From contig CAIVPR010000164.1 of assembly GCA_903907865.1 (NCBI GenBank), forward strand, positions 1-64,000: a stretch of DNA of 64,000 nucleotides. The letters run 5' to 3'. This DNA comes from an uncultured Acidobacteriia bacterium (lineage in GTDB: Bacteria; Acidobacteriota; Terriglobia; Bryobacterales; Bryobacteraceae). This document shows positions 42,153 to 52,233 of this stretch, piece by piece. Both the position numbers and the translations under genes were made by a program. The notes under the pieces were generated by a model. It saw nothing but the letters and a program-made list of their open reading frames with translations. It did not search any database and had not been told where the DNA came from. Every line of letters starts with the position of its first letter. The first letter of the stretch is position 1.

Positions 42153-43724
42153 CTAGGGCTTCACGCAACTGAAATTGGCCGCCTCGTCGATGCTGCCCGT
42201 GCCCTTGTACCGCGCCACTTGCGGGTAGGGGCATAGAGGCCGCGTACGGACGACTTGCGAGTTCACGATACGGCTGGCCTGGATCACATCCGGAGCCTTG
42301 CCAGCCTCCACCCAATCGACCAAGTGCGTTGCCACGTCGAAAGTGGAAGTGCCCACGCCCCCGCCGCAATGGAACATGCCCGGCACCATGAACAGGCGCG
42401 CGAATTCGGGGGTTGCCGGACCCATCTTGGCCAGCACGTCCTCGTAGTATTCCACTCCCATGCGCGGGTTCAACTGCGGGTCGGCCCAACCGAAATACAT
42501 CAGCAGCTTGCCGCCCCGCTTCTTGAATGCGGACAGATCGGGATCGGTCGCGTCCAGTATCTGGCGGACGAAATCCAGGCGCTCGGAGTCCTTGTCGATG
42601 TCGAAGCGCGCGATGGCGTCTGCGTCGGTCACTCCTGCCAGCGGGGTCCCCGGAGCCAGGAAGAAGCGGATAAAATTGCGGGAGTACGTGGTCCACGCCC
42701 CAGGTCCGTTCGGCCCGTCGATCTCCTGCCCGATCCACCCGCTCTGGCCGTTGGGTCCGGCAATTTCCGCACCCAGAGGCCAGCCGGGAAAGAATCGTTT
42801 GCCCTGGCGAGGGACATCGTTGTAGATCCGCGCTACCGCCGCAATTTGGTTGGCAGTGAAACACTCGGCTTGCTCCGCACCTGCGCAGCGGGGAAGGTCG
42901 CGATCGGGACGGAAATCGCACTTGAGGGGATCGTCGATCAGCCCGTCCTTCAGTCCGTCCTTCGCGTCGCAGTGGTCGTATACCTTCTTCGCCAGCAGGC
43001 CCAGCTTCTCCGCCGGAAACGGATTCTGAGCCAGACCCTGCATCCAATATGCCCGCGACAGCTGGATTCCGGTGTTGTACAAGCCCGGTGCACCCGCGAT
43101 GATGCCGTCGAAATCGGCGGGAAAACGCTGGGCGATGATCATCGCCTGCCGGCCGCCAGTGGAGCAGCCGTCGAAATACGACTTCGACAAGGGGTTCAGG
43201 TAGTACGCCTTGATGACCCGTTTGGCCGATTCCGCTGTGACATGCAGGGCGCGGAAGCCGAAGTCAATTGCCTTCTGCCGGTTGAGTGCGAAACTGGCAC
43301 CGGGCTCGGCGAGTGCCGAATGGCCGGTGTCGGTGGCGGCGGTGACGAAACCAGCCTTCAACCCGCGGGATCGGTAGCCGACCCTCGCGGGCGCTTCAAA
43401 GGATTCCCCCGCGAAACCGCCGTTGCCGAACATGTAAAGACGACCGTTCCATGCGGTTGGGAGGTTAACCTCGACATTCACCTCCGGCTGGACCATCAGG
43501 TTCACGCGGCAGTGTTCCGGGGTTGTCGCCGACGCCGGGACGATCACCGCCGAGTAGACCGAAAATTCAAAGCCAGTCAGGCTGCCGAGTTCGGAACATG
43601 CCAGCCTTGGCTTGGCTGTTGCCGAGGGCACCTTCCAGTCGCGGAACTGCACAGCGCCTCCGCCTTGGGAGAGCAGGGAACCGACTGAGAGGATGGCCGA
43701 CAACAAACGAATGGGAACGCGCAT
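42153..43724 (-). CDS. Secreted tannase/feruloyl esterase family hydrolase
   Basis: 523 residues with a signal peptide (IRLLSAILSVGSLLSQ). Tannase family: catalytic Ser in FDGCSTGGRQAM, Asp in GWADPQLNP, His in FMVPGMFHCGGG, and two Cys flanking the Ser and His (CS, HC), which form the family's characteristic disulfide. It would hydrolyse phenolic esters such as gallates or ferulates released from plant matter. Convergent with the aminotransferase (two bases between stops). Confidence 0.9.
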   Translation of the reverse strand: MRVPIRLLSAILSVGSLLSQGGGAVQFRDWKVPSATAKPRLACSELGSLTGFEFSVYSAVIVPASATTPEHCRVNLMVQPEVNVEVNLPTAWNGRLYMFGNGGFAGESFEAPARVGYRSRGLKAGFVTAATDTGHSALAEPGASFALNRQKAIDFGFRALHVTAESAKRVIKAYYLNPLSKSYFDGCSTGGRQAMIIAQRFPADFDGIIAGAPGLYNTGIQLSRAYWMQGLAQNPFPAEKLGLLAKKVYDHCDAKDGLKDGLIDDPLKCDFRPDRDLPRCAGAEQAECFTANQIAAVARIYNDVPRQGKRFFPGWPLGAEIAGPNGQSGWIGQEIDGPNGPGAWTTYSRNFIRFFLAPGTPLAGVTDADAIARFDIDKDSERLDFVRQILDATDPDLSAFKKRGGKLLMYFGWADPQLNPRMGVEYYEDVLAKMGPATPEFARLFMVPGMFHCGGGVGTSTFDVATHLVDWVEAGKAPDVIQASRIVNSQVVRTRPLCPYPQVARYKGTGSIDEAANFSCVKP

Positions 43725-43804
43725 CTCGCGATAGTCTACACTACTCTAGCCTTCGCAGCCCAATTCCCATTGCCAATCGTGGATGATCACAATGTTACCA
43801 TTAC

Positions 43805-44191
43805 ATGGGCCGTGTTGATCCGACACTGCCCGAGCCCAAAAACAAGGACGAAACATTGGTAATAGACATCAAGAATTTCTTCGACAGGGAACTCCCTGCT
43901 GCGATAGCAACCAAGCCGGACGAAGCCAAGCAAGTGGGCGCGTCCTACCAGCTCAACATCACGGGGGTCGGTGAATGGTTTGTTGACCTGAAAAGCGACT
44001 CCCCGCTTGTGTCTCCGGGCAATCCCGGCGGCGCGGACTGCACGATCACCCTTGCGGAGGAAGATTTTCAAAAGCTCAGCGAGAATCCGCAGGCCAATGG
44101 AATGCAGTTGTTCTTTGCCGGCAAGCTCAAAATCGCTGGCGACAACATGTTGGCCATGAGACTTTCGGAAATCTTTGCCCTGAGGGGCTGA
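43805..44191 (+). CDS. SCP2 sterol-binding-like domain protein
   Basis: 128 residues that are one SCP2 domain: NFFDRELPAAIATKPDEAKQVGASYQLNITG, FVDLKSDSPLVSPG, ADCTITLAEEDFQKLSENPQ, GMQLFFAGKLKIAGDNMLAMRL. Lipid-binding pocket protein; ligand unknown. Followed by an exceptionally strong hairpin at 44243-44287. Confidence 0.88.
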   Translation: MGRVDPTLPEPKNKDETLVIDIKNFFDRELPAAIATKPDEAKQVGASYQLNITGVGEWFVDLKSDSPLVSPGNPGGADCTITLAEEDFQKLSENPQANGMQLFFAGKLKIAGDNMLAMRLSEIFALRG

Positions 44192-44242
44192 GTCCGCCGA
44201 ACGTCTTTCCGAATACCCGGCATTCGTAACCGGCCCTAGCAT

Positions 44243-44287
44243 CGGCCAAAGAACAGGTCATTTTGCCGCCGACCTGTTCTTTGGCCG
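44243..44287. other. Perfect 17-bp inverted repeat
   Basis: 44243-44259 pairs with 44271-44287 without mismatch around an 11-base AT-containing loop. No T-tract follows on the plus strand, so a Rho-independent terminator for the SCP2 gene is likely but not certain. The gap between SCP2 and the permease (44192-44474) holds nothing else I recognise. Confidence 0.6.
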
Positions 44288-44474
44288 TCTGCCGGCCCAC
44301 TTGGCAGTCCGCCACCCACCGCTCAGTCCGTCATCCTGGCCACGGGACGCCAGACATGGAACGCGTCCTCCAGGACTGCTTTAGCAAGAGGCACCCGTGG
44401 GCCCCGAGCCTGGAGCTGACGGACGCGACGCCGATACGCATTCCACGCAAATGGATTTTTATTCGGGTGGTGTT

Positions 44475-46922
44475 ATGCTGAATGAGACCGCAACTCAACC
44501 GATGCGCGAGCTCCTACAGGACGCCCATTTCGCACTCCGCATGGCCCGCCGGAGTCCAGGTGCGACAGCCGTTATCGTGCTGTCGTTGGCACTGGGAATC
44601 GGCGCGAACACCGCGATATTCAGCGTCGCGGAAGCGATGCTATTGCGACCGCTTGAGTTCCCCGAACCGGACCGATTGGTCGATATCTGGCTCAAGACGC
44701 CGAATCTGGGCATCCCCAGGGATTGGCTGTCGCCCGGCGAGTATATGGACCTCAAGACCCAGACCGACGTCTTCGCCGATACCGCGATCGCGTTGGGTGA
44801 TAGCTTCAACGTCACCGGTATTCCGGTGCCGGAACGCGTCGAGGGCATGAGGGCGTCGTCCAGCCTCTTTCGAATCTTAGGAGCCCGAACGGCGGCCGGA
44901 CGGGCATATGGCGTCGAGGCGGACAAGCCGGGTGGTCCCAATGTCGCGATCCTGACCAACGGCGTATGGAGGCGCGTTTTCGGCGCGGATCCGAAGATCA
45001 TTGGGCGACCGATCACGATCAACGGGCGCCAATTTACTGTGGTCGCCATCTTGCAGCCGGAATCGATGCGAATTGCAGACGTCATGCCGGCGGTCGGCGG
45101 CGTGGAGAATCCGGAAATCTTCATTCCCGTTCCCATGGGACCGGAGGCGGCCAACAACCGGGACGAGGAGAACTACAACGTGGTGGCGCGTCTGGCACCC
45201 GGGGTCAGTTTGGAGCGGGCGCAGGCGGCAGTTGCGACTGTGGCGGGACGGATCCGGGAGAAGGACCGCCGCGACCGGACGTTCGACATCTACTTGGTCC
45301 CACTGATGGAGCAGGCGGTGGGCGGTGCACGGCGGACGGTGTTGGTGCTACTGGCGGCCGTAGGCTTGGTCCTGCTCATTGCCTGCGCGAATGTTGCGAA
45401 CCTGCTGTTGGCGCGAGCTTCGGCCCGCGAGAAGGAGGCTGCAATCCGGTCCGCCCTCGGTTCCGGCCGCGCGCGGTTGGTCCGGCAAATGCTGACCGAG
45501 AGCATGGCCACCGGATTGGCCGGGGGAATTTGCGGGATGGCCCTGGCTTGGCTCCTTATCAGCGCGATCCGCGTGATGCAGCCGGGGAACATTCCGCGAG
45601 TGGAAAATGTCGGGATCGACGCGACGGTATTGTTCTTTGCTTTCGGGGTGTCGTTGGCGACCGGAGTCCTCTTCGGAATGGCTCCTGCGATGAGGGTTTC
45701 CCGTGTCGACCTAGCGAGTAGCTTGAAGGGCGGGGGACGGGTGGCCCAGTCGGGTCACGGCGGAGATCGGCTCCGAGGGGCCTTGGTGGTGGCGGAAATA
45801 GGACTTGCCACGATGCTGTTGGTCGGGGCGGGATTGCTGGTGCGGAGCTTCCTGGAACTCGGGCGAGTTCAACCTGGCTTCGACCCGGAGGGCGTTTCGT
45901 CGCTGCGGATCTCATTGCGGGGCCAGAACTTCAGGCAGGGAGCGCAGGTCTTCGGATTTTTCCAGCGCCTTCGGGAGTCGGCATCCAGGAGTCCGCAGAT
46001 AAAGGGTTTGGCTGCCGTCTCGGCTTTGCCGATGGGCGGACCGGGTGGTTGGGGCGGCGTGGACGTGGAGGGATATTTGCCGCCTCCGGGCCAGCCCGAA
46101 CTACAGGTTGACCTGCGCTCCGCGACACCGGGCTATTTCGACGTGATGAGGATCCCGATGCTCGCCGGCAGGGGTTTCTCCGACAGGGATTTGAAGGACA
46201 GCACGGGAGTCGCCATTGTGGATGAGAAGATGGCGAAGCGGTTCTGGCCCAACCAGAAAGCGGTCGGCAAGAGGCTGCGCTTGAGCGGCCGGAGTCCATG
46301 GTTGGACGTGGTTGGCGTTGTTCGGACCGTTAAGCAGGAGGGCCTCGATCTCGACACCCGGCCGGCGGTGTACTTTCCGCACACGCAACTCACGATGCAG
46401 ACGATGTTTGTCGTTGCGCGAACGCTGAATCCGGCCGAGATCGCAAGGCAGATCCGGGCATTGGACCCCGAGCTGCCTGTCTACAGCGTCGCAACGATGG
46501 GCGATGTTGTGTCGAAGTCGCTTGCGGCGCGCAGGTTCTCGATGCTGGTCCTGGCGACTCTGGCGGGCTTTGCGGCGTTGCTCGCGGCGATCGGCATTTT
46601 TGGCGTGATGTCGTATCAGGTGACGCAGGAGACCAACAGCATTGGAGTCCGGATGGCGTTGGGGGCGCCCCCTTCCGCGATCCTGTCGATGGTCTTGCGG
46701 CGCGGATTGCTTCTGGCCGCGATCGGATTGGCGCTGGGATTGTCCGGCGCAGCCTTCGCGACGAAGGTGATGGAAAGCTTGCTCTTCGGCGTTCAGCCGC
46801 TTGACGTCGAGACCTTTATACTGGTGACGGCGTTGGTCGCCGCAACGGCGGTGGCCGCAAGTCTGGGGCCGGCCGCACGCGCGGCACACGTGGATCCTGC
46901 GCGGGCGTTGCAGGGGGATTGA
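44475..46922 (+). CDS. ABC-transporter-like permease of the FtsX/MacB type (acidobacterial ADOP family)
   Basis: 815 residues from the ATG at 44475. Two tandem modules, each with a MacB-type periplasmic core and FtsX membrane domain: first membrane helix in ATAVIVLSLALGIGANTAIFSV, FtsX domain at VLLAAVGLVLLIACANVANLLLARASAREKEAAIRSALG, then a second core (SLRISLRGQNF) and a last FtsX region with GFAALLAAIGIFGVMSYQVTQ and IGVRMALGAP. The family lacks its own ATPase; partner genes are not nearby. Large numbers of such permeases are typical of Acidobacteriota. Substrate unknown. Confidence 0.9.
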   Translation: MLNETATQPMRELLQDAHFALRMARRSPGATAVIVLSLALGIGANTAIFSVAEAMLLRPLEFPEPDRLVDIWLKTPNLGIPRDWLSPGEYMDLKTQTDVFADTAIALGDSFNVTGIPVPERVEGMRASSSLFRILGARTAAGRAYGVEADKPGGPNVAILTNGVWRRVFGADPKIIGRPITINGRQFTVVAILQPESMRIADVMPAVGGVENPEIFIPVPMGPEAANNRDEENYNVVARLAPGVSLERAQAAVATVAGRIREKDRRDRTFDIYLVPLMEQAVGGARRTVLVLLAAVGLVLLIACANVANLLLARASAREKEAAIRSALGSGRARLVRQMLTESMATGLAGGICGMALAWLLISAIRVMQPGNIPRVENVGIDATVLFFAFGVSLATGVLFGMAPAMRVSRVDLASSLKGGGRVAQSGHGGDRLRGALVVAEIGLATMLLVGAGLLVRSFLELGRVQPGFDPEGVSSLRISLRGQNFRQGAQVFGFFQRLRESASRSPQIKGLAAVSALPMGGPGGWGGVDVEGYLPPPGQPELQVDLRSATPGYFDVMRIPMLAGRGFSDRDLKDSTGVAIVDEKMAKRFWPNQKAVGKRLRLSGRSPWLDVVGVVRTVKQEGLDLDTRPAVYFPHTQLTMQTMFVVARTLNPAEIARQIRALDPELPVYSVATMGDVVSKSLAARRFSMLVLATLAGFAALLAAIGIFGVMSYQVTQETNSIGVRMALGAPPSAILSMVLRRGLLLAAIGLALGLSGAAFATKVMESLLFGVQPLDVETFILVTALVAATAVAASLGPAARAAHVDPARALQGD

Positions 46923-47671
46923 GCGGCAAGCGCATGAAGGTTCGCAAGCTGGTAGCCGACGACATTCCCGGAGCGCTGGAGCTGTCCACCGTTGTTGGCT
47001 GGAACCAGACTGCGGAAGATTGGCGATTGACCCTGGAGCTGTCGGACGAGGGGTGTTTCGGGATCGAATGCGAGGGCCTATTGGCTGCTACAGCCTCGTT
47101 GATCTGTTATGGCCGCAGGTTGGCATGGGTCGGGATGGTCCTGACACGACCGGAATTCCGTCGACGCGGGTTTGCGCGTCGACTGCTCGCGGAAGTGCTT
47201 AGCTTGGCGGACAATCGAGGCATCCAGACGGTCAAGCTCGACGCGACGGCGCAGGGGCAACCGCTGTACGAGAGCCTGGGATTCATCGCCGAGCAGGCGG
47301 TGGAACGTTGGTCACGCGACGGCGCGCAGGCCGAGAGGGCGCCTGTAGATCGGGACCGGCTACGGGAGTTCCTGTCTCGCGGGAACGTTACTGACGAGAT
47401 CGCACTTTGGCGGAATGGCCGGGTGGCTTCCTACCTCGGCCCGTGTGTGTCGAAGTCTCGGGAAAGCGCACGACAACTAATCGCAGAAACCTTGGGGACT
47501 TCCGGCGAGCGGTGGTTTTGGGATCTATTGCCTGAGAACCGGAATGCAGCCCAATTGGCGGCTGAGTTCGGCTTCAAGGTGGAGCGGCCTTTGGTCAGGA
47601 TGTACCGCGGAGAGCCGCTCCACGTGGACCAGTCGCGGCTCTATGCAATCGCGGGGTTCGAGTTCGGGTAG
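46919..47671 (+). CDS. GNAT-family N-acetyltransferase
   Basis: 250 residues if the TTG at 46919 is used (overlapping the permease stop), 245 from the ATG at 46934, which I prefer by sequence (MKVRKLVADDIPGAL). N-terminal GNAT domain: WVGMVLTRPEFRRRGFARRLLAEVL contains the acetyl-CoA loop, then TVKLDATAQGQPLYESLGF. A second, weaker GNAT-like domain occupies the C-terminal half (LRLYAIAGFEFG region, RNAAQLAAEFGF). Acceptor unknown. Closely spaced downstream of the permease, so probably cotranscribed. Confidence 0.85.
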   Translation: MSGKRMKVRKLVADDIPGALELSTVVGWNQTAEDWRLTLELSDEGCFGIECEGLLAATASLICYGRRLAWVGMVLTRPEFRRRGFARRLLAEVLSLADNRGIQTVKLDATAQGQPLYESLGFIAEQAVERWSRDGAQAERAPVDRDRLREFLSRGNVTDEIALWRNGRVASYLGPCVSKSRESARQLIAETLGTSGERWFWDLLPENRNAAQLAAEFGFKVERPLVRMYRGEPLHVDQSRLYAIAGFEFG

Positions 47672-47682
47672 GGAAGCCGAGC

Positions 47683-48672
47683 CTACTGCGGGCGCGGAAC
47701 GGGTTGGCCCAGTACGGGTGGCTGCTGCTCGGCGGCGGGTCCGAAGAACGCGTCGTCAATCGTCACAGTGGCCTTCGCGCGCATCGCGTCGATAGACTTT
47801 TTTGCCAAGTCCGGGCGCATCGCCTTTTCAACATCCGGCTTGACTTCGGCGATCGGCTTGGACTTGTGTTCGGTCACCTGGATGATGTGGTAGCCGAAAG
47901 GGCTCTCCACGGGGTCGCTGATCTCGCCGACCTTCTGCGAGAATGCCGCAGTCTCGAACGGAGGCACCATCATGCCGCGGCGGAACTCGCCCAAGTCTCC
48001 ACCCTTTTCGGCGGAACCGGTGTCGTCGGATTCCTTCTTCGCGATCGCGGCAAAATCGCCACCTGCGGACAGCTGCTTCTTCAGATCTTGGGCCTTGGCC
48101 AGAGCCTGTTCCTTGGTCAATTCGGGACGTCCTTCCGGCGCGGGCATCGGAGCGCCCTTCACTCGGATCAGGATGTGCTTGGCGACGACGCTCTCATACT
48201 CGTTCTTGTGCGCGTCGTAGTATTCCTGAATGGTCTTGTCGTCAACCTTGGTGTTCTTCTGGATCTCTTCGAACATCGCCTGGGCCAGCATATTCTCCCG
48301 CTGGAACTTGAGCTGCTCGATCATCTTCGGGGTCTTGTCGAGCCCCCCCTTGACTGCCTCGGCGGAGAGAAGGTTTAGTTGGACTAGGTTTTCGGCGAAG
48401 GCGCGTTTGCCGGCGGTCCGTGCATACGCTTGAAACTGCGCCGGGAGGGCCGCGACGATGGATTCCCATTGGCCCACCGTAATTTTGGTGGTGCCGATGG
48501 TGATCACAACCTTGTTTGGATCCTCCGGGGCGGCGGCAGGGACGGGCGCGCCCGGCTGGACCATGGTTGGCATTGTTGTGCCCTGGGCCATGAGGGCGAC
48601 CGGTGCCAGGATGGCGGCGGAAAAGCAGGCGCTGGATAGGAAGAATGCGGTACGCAAAATCACATTTATCAT
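47683..48672 (-). CDS. Periplasmic peptidyl-prolyl isomerase, PpiC/SurA type
   Basis: 329 residues from the ATG at 48672. A signal peptide ([25 protein letters not shown]) precedes a Pro-rich linker and a helical SurA-like N-terminal domain ([20 protein letters not shown]). The rotamase domain is clear: [76 protein letters not shown]. It would help fold outer-membrane proteins. Divergent from the oxidase subunit III genes (75 bases between starts). Confidence 0.92.
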   Translation of the reverse strand: MINVILRTAFFLSSACFSAAILAPVALMAQGTTMPTMVQPGAPVPAAAPEDPNKVVITIGTTKITVGQWESIVAALPAQFQAYARTAGKRAFAENLVQLNLLSAEAVKGGLDKTPKMIEQLKFQRENMLAQAMFEEIQKNTKVDDKTIQEYYDAHKNEYESVVAKHILIRVKGAPMPAPEGRPELTKEQALAKAQDLKKQLSAGGDFAAIAKKESDDTGSAEKGGDLGEFRRGMMVPPFETAAFSQKVGEISDPVESPFGYHIIQVTEHKSKPIAEVKPDVEKAMRPDLAKKSIDAMRAKATVTIDDAFFGPAAEQQPPVLGQPVPRPQ

Positions 48673-48747
48673 TCTAGCTTGAGTGGACGAGCGGCGCGCC
48701 GATTCGTCCCGAAGGCGATTGCAGCCTGTGGCAGGGGATACTGAAGG

Positions 48748-49392
48748 TTGGCGACTTTGGCGCAATCCGACATCGGGGGGCTCCCGCCCATCGGGCCCGA
48801 ACTCCCTCCCGGGGGGGGCGGCGGAGGCGATGGGGGAACTCCGAAGGGCACGCGCGGCGCTTCCGTCACGGGCATCTTCGTGCTCATGTGCGCCAGCGTC
48901 ATGACCTTCGCGGCTCTGGTATCCGCAATGGTCGTGCGACGGGGCCTGAACGACTCGGACTGGAATCGGCTACCGCTCCCGACGATCCTTTGGTGGAACA
49001 CTGCGTTGCTGCTGGTGTCCAGCGTCGTGGTCGACATCGCGCGGCGAAAGCTTCGGCGTGGACAGAGGACGGAATTCAATCGTTGGTGGACCGTCGGGGT
49101 GGTCCTCGGAACGCTCTTCTTGGTGGGTCAGATCATTGCATGGACCCAGATCGACCAACGCGGCTTCCTGATGGCGCGTAATCTGGGCACGGCATTCTTC
49201 TACGTGCTGACGTGGACTCACGCGGCGCACGTGGTCGGGGCCTTGGCAGCGGTCTGGTATGTCGAATACCGGGCGTTGCGCTACGAATTGGGTACCAGCG
49301 GCCGGACCTGGGTCGTGGTCTCCTGCATTTTCTGGCACTTCCTTGATGTCCTCTGGCTGTGCATCATGGCGCTTTTTGTGTTCTGGGCATGA
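48748..49392 (+). CDS. Haem-copper oxidase subunit III-like protein (first copy)
   Basis: 214 residues, TTG start. A Gly-rich N-terminal tail is followed by five membrane helices: [121 protein letters not shown] and WHFLDVLW are the conserved subunit III histidine motifs. No subunit I or II gene is in the window. Its stop overlaps the next start by four bases. Confidence 0.9.
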   Translation: MATLAQSDIGGLPPIGPELPPGGGGGGDGGTPKGTRGASVTGIFVLMCASVMTFAALVSAMVVRRGLNDSDWNRLPLPTILWWNTALLLVSSVVVDIARRKLRRGQRTEFNRWWTVGVVLGTLFLVGQIIAWTQIDQRGFLMARNLGTAFFYVLTWTHAAHVVGALAAVWYVEYRALRYELGTSGRTWVVVSCIFWHFLDVLWLCIMALFVFWA

Positions 49393-49979
49393 ACGATTTT
49401 CAACAGTACGCCTTGCCCTTGTTGACTCCCTATTGGGCAACCCGCCAGCGGCGGATCACGGGGTTGGTCATCCTTGCGAACACGGCATTCTTCTCGGCGT
49501 TGCTCGGGACGTTTTTCTACCTGAAGTGGAACGCGCTGGATTGGCCGACACCATTCCACTTCCCGTCCATGCTGATGGCGGTGGCCTTGACGATGTTCGG
49601 GCTGTGTGGCAGCGTGACGGCGGTGGTGGCGGACGTGGCGTCGCGGGATACCGAAAGCCTCGAGGCGGCGCGCCGATGGATGGCGATTGCGGTGATCAGT
49701 TGGTTCCTGTTCCTGTTCCTAGAAATCGTGGAGTGGGCTCACCTGTGGTTTGTGGAACAGTTGGGGCCGGGAACACCGTTCGGCTCCGCGTTCCTGTTGG
49801 TTACGGGCGCGCATTATTTGGCAGCCACTTGCTGCCTGGTGTGGCTCGGGTGGGCTGCTGCGGGGGTGGGGCGTCGGGACTTGCTGGCTCCGGCGTTGTA
49901 TTCGCACTTCCTGGGCTTCTGGTGGATCGTAATTGTGGTTACCGTGTACTTCCAGAATGCGGATTTGAGGGGAATATGA
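49389..49979 (+). CDS. Haem-copper oxidase subunit III-like protein (second copy)
   Basis: 196 residues from the ATG at 49389. Five membrane helices; LEIVEWAHLWFVEQLG, VTGAHYLAATCCLVWLGWAA and YSHFLGFWWIVIVVTVYF carry the same His-based motifs as subunit III but the protein is only distantly similar to the gene before it, so this is an old paralogue pair. Overlaps its neighbours by four bases on both sides, giving a three-gene coupled unit. Confidence 0.85.
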   Translation: MNDFQQYALPLLTPYWATRQRRITGLVILANTAFFSALLGTFFYLKWNALDWPTPFHFPSMLMAVALTMFGLCGSVTAVVADVASRDTESLEAARRWMAIAVISWFLFLFLEIVEWAHLWFVEQLGPGTPFGSAFLLVTGAHYLAATCCLVWLGWAAAGVGRRDLLAPALYSHFLGFWWIVIVVTVYFQNADLRGI

Positions 49980-50161
49980 GGTTGTCGGGGCTGGTCGCAC
50001 AGTGCGTGATGTGCTACCGGACGGCCGCGGCGCAGCAATGGGCGCGGGCTCGGGTGCTGGACGCGGGAATCCTGATTCTACTGGTGCCGCCGTTGCTGGT
50101 GGTTGGAGCTATTGTGGGGCTGGCGTGGTGGAAGGGTCGGATGGCTCGGCCTTCGATCTAG
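49976..50161 (+). CDS. Small membrane protein with a CxxC motif
   Basis: 61 residues from the ATG at 49976, which overlaps the previous stop (ATGA). QCVMCYRTAAAQQ near the N-terminus holds a CxxC pair; a single membrane helix follows (ILILLVPPLLVVGAIVGLAWW) with a basic C-terminal end. The CxxC pair could bind copper or act in thiol chemistry for oxidase assembly. Family unnamed to me; context makes it a likely partner of the oxidase III genes. Confidence 0.7.
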   Translation: MRLSGLVAQCVMCYRTAAAQQWARARVLDAGILILLVPPLLVVGAIVGLAWWKGRMARPSI

Positions 50162-50286
50162 GGCGCAAAACGAGGACGACTACAGCTGCGAGGAATCCGC
50201 GCCAAGTCCAATTGGGGCTGCGTCTGGAATTCCGAGCACGCACCACTTTTGTTCAGACGGCCTTCCGTGCGAAAGTATAAGAGAAG

Positions 50287-52233
50287 GTGGGTAAATTCGC
50301 GATCCGACTGGCAGCGCTCGCGCTGCCTCTGATGTTTGGCCAGAACCATGCCTTGATGGCATGGCATGCCACGGGTCCGTTCGGCGGTGACGCCGAGCTG
50401 GTGCGGGTTGTGCCGAAGGTCAAGGGCATGGTGATCGCCGGTTCCCGCAACGGTCTTCTCTTCACTTCGACGAACGGTGGCGCATTCTGGAACCCTGTTT
50501 CTTTTCCTGCGCAGTTTGCTGGAGTCCTGCATGCGTTGGAAGTGGATCCGCGTTCGGATTCCGTGTGGTACGCAGGTGTCGAGAGCGAGCAGTCCTGGTT
50601 GGCCGGAGTTTGGAAGACGGCTGACGCCGGGCGCACGTGGAACTTGATCCCGGCGACGAAGGGTTTTTCGGTATGGTCGCTGGCCGTGTGGGCGAAGAAT
50701 CCGGATGTTGTGGCGGCTGGTACGGGCTCAGGCGTATTCCTTTCGAAGGACGCTGCGGCGCACTGGTCGCGCATTTCCGCCGAGGGAGATTCCGAGTTGC
50801 GGCCGGTAGTTTCCTTGGCGTTCCATCCTGGAGACTCCAACACGTTGTATGCAGGCACGACGCACCTGCCTTGGAAAACCGTAAACGGTGGGAAGTCCTG
50901 GCAGTCGATCCACGAGGGCATGATCGACGATTCGGATGTCTTCAGCATCAATGTGGACGCGACGCACCCGGACCGTGTCTTCGCCAGCGCGTGCAGCGGG
51001 TTGTACGGCAGCACAAACGGCGCGGAAAGGTGGGCCAAGCTTGCAACGCCGCCGGGGGCATTCCGCACCTACTTTGTGGCCATCGATCCCAGGCATGTCG
51101 AGATTGTGTTTGCCGGAACCACCGAAGGCCTGATGCGGTCGGTGGATGGCGGCAAGACTTGGCGGAAGGTTAGCAACGAGGCTGTCCGGACCGCGGCCTT
51201 CGATCCTTGGGTGGATGGGCGGATCTTCTTTGCCTCGTCGTCTGCCGGCATGATGGTGAGTACAGATGGTGGAGCAACCGCGCACGAATCGAATTTCGGG
51301 TTCACCAATCGGAATTTCACCACGCTGACGGGCTCGGGGGCCAATCTCTATTCGAGCAGCGTGTTTGAGCCTGTTTCGGGCGGTGTCTACCGTACCGACA
51401 ATTTGGGCTTGCGCTGGGCCCGTGCCGGCGAACAGCCTGCAGACCAACTGCTGTTCATGGCCGCCTCGCCCGACAATCCCAAGGCACTTGCTGCGGTAGG
51501 ATATCGGGGGATTATGGAATCCGCCGACGGCGGCAAGACTTGGACGTCCAAGCGTACCCCGCCCCCGGGCGCGAAGGTAACCGCGCTCCTCCCCACGGGC
51601 AACTCTGTCCTGCTTGCGGGGACAGACGCCGGGCTGTTCCGGTCCACCTCGGATGGCTGGGCGGCATTGGCAGGGTCGCCGGTAACCGCGATTGGACATT
51701 CCGGAAAGATGTACTTCGCATGGACCGAAACCGGTGCCTTGGCGAGTGGCAACCCAAGTGCTGGGTGGAGTGCCTGTGGCATTCTTCCCGAACAGGCCGG
51801 CCCTCCCCCCACGTGGTATGGGGTCGCCTTCGATTCCGCAAACCAGTCAACCGCCTTGGCTGCCACTTCGGCGGGAGTCTACCGCTCGCTTGACGGTTGC
51901 CGGAGTTGGACTCCGGCGCAGAACGGTCTCCAGCCAGAGACTTCCAGCCTTGTCCTTTTTCACCCGACTCACCCCGGCGAGGCCTTCGCCACACAGGGTG
52001 GGCGGGTTTTCGCATCAGACGACAGCGGTAGCCACTGGTTGCCGTTGGATGACGAGGTGCCGAGCAATTCCGGGCCTTCGTCGTTGTTCATTCTGCCCGC
52101 CGCACCGGACCGGCTGTTTGCGCTTTTCCCTCGGCGCGGCGTTTTCTCAACGATTTTGTCGTCAACCGGGCTTTCGGCCAGGCCGATAGCCAGCACCCCG
52201 AATTTCCAAAAACAGGAGACATCACTTCAATGA
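50287..52233 (+). CDS. Secreted BNR/sortilin-type beta-propeller protein
   Basis: 648 residues, GTG start, signal peptide (KFAIRLAALALPLMFGQ). Many BNR/Asp-box repeats: LFTSTNGGAFWNPV, VWKTADAGRTWNLI, VFLSKDAAAHWSRI, PWKTVNGGKSWQSI, LMRSVDGGKTWRKV, MESADGGKTWTSKR, VYRSLDGCRSWTPA, VFASDDSGSHWLPL. Similar to sortilin/VPS10 and plant HCF136-like propellers. Its last codons overlap the start of the OmpA-like gene (ATGA), so the two proteins are probably made together and act at the envelope. Confidence 0.87.
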   Translation: MGKFAIRLAALALPLMFGQNHALMAWHATGPFGGDAELVRVVPKVKGMVIAGSRNGLLFTSTNGGAFWNPVSFPAQFAGVLHALEVDPRSDSVWYAGVESEQSWLAGVWKTADAGRTWNLIPATKGFSVWSLAVWAKNPDVVAAGTGSGVFLSKDAAAHWSRISAEGDSELRPVVSLAFHPGDSNTLYAGTTHLPWKTVNGGKSWQSIHEGMIDDSDVFSINVDATHPDRVFASACSGLYGSTNGAERWAKLATPPGAFRTYFVAIDPRHVEIVFAGTTEGLMRSVDGGKTWRKVSNEAVRTAAFDPWVDGRIFFASSSAGMMVSTDGGATAHESNFGFTNRNFTTLTGSGANLYSSSVFEPVSGGVYRTDNLGLRWARAGEQPADQLLFMAASPDNPKALAAVGYRGIMESADGGKTWTSKRTPPPGAKVTALLPTGNSVLLAGTDAGLFRSTSDGWAALAGSPVTAIGHSGKMYFAWTETGALASGNPSAGWSACGILPEQAGPPPTWYGVAFDSANQSTALAATSAGVYRSLDGCRSWTPAQNGLQPETSSLVLFHPTHPGEAFATQGGRVFASDDSGSHWLPLDDEVPSNSGPSSLFILPAAPDRLFALFPRRGVFSTILSSTGLSARPIASTPNFQKQETSLQ

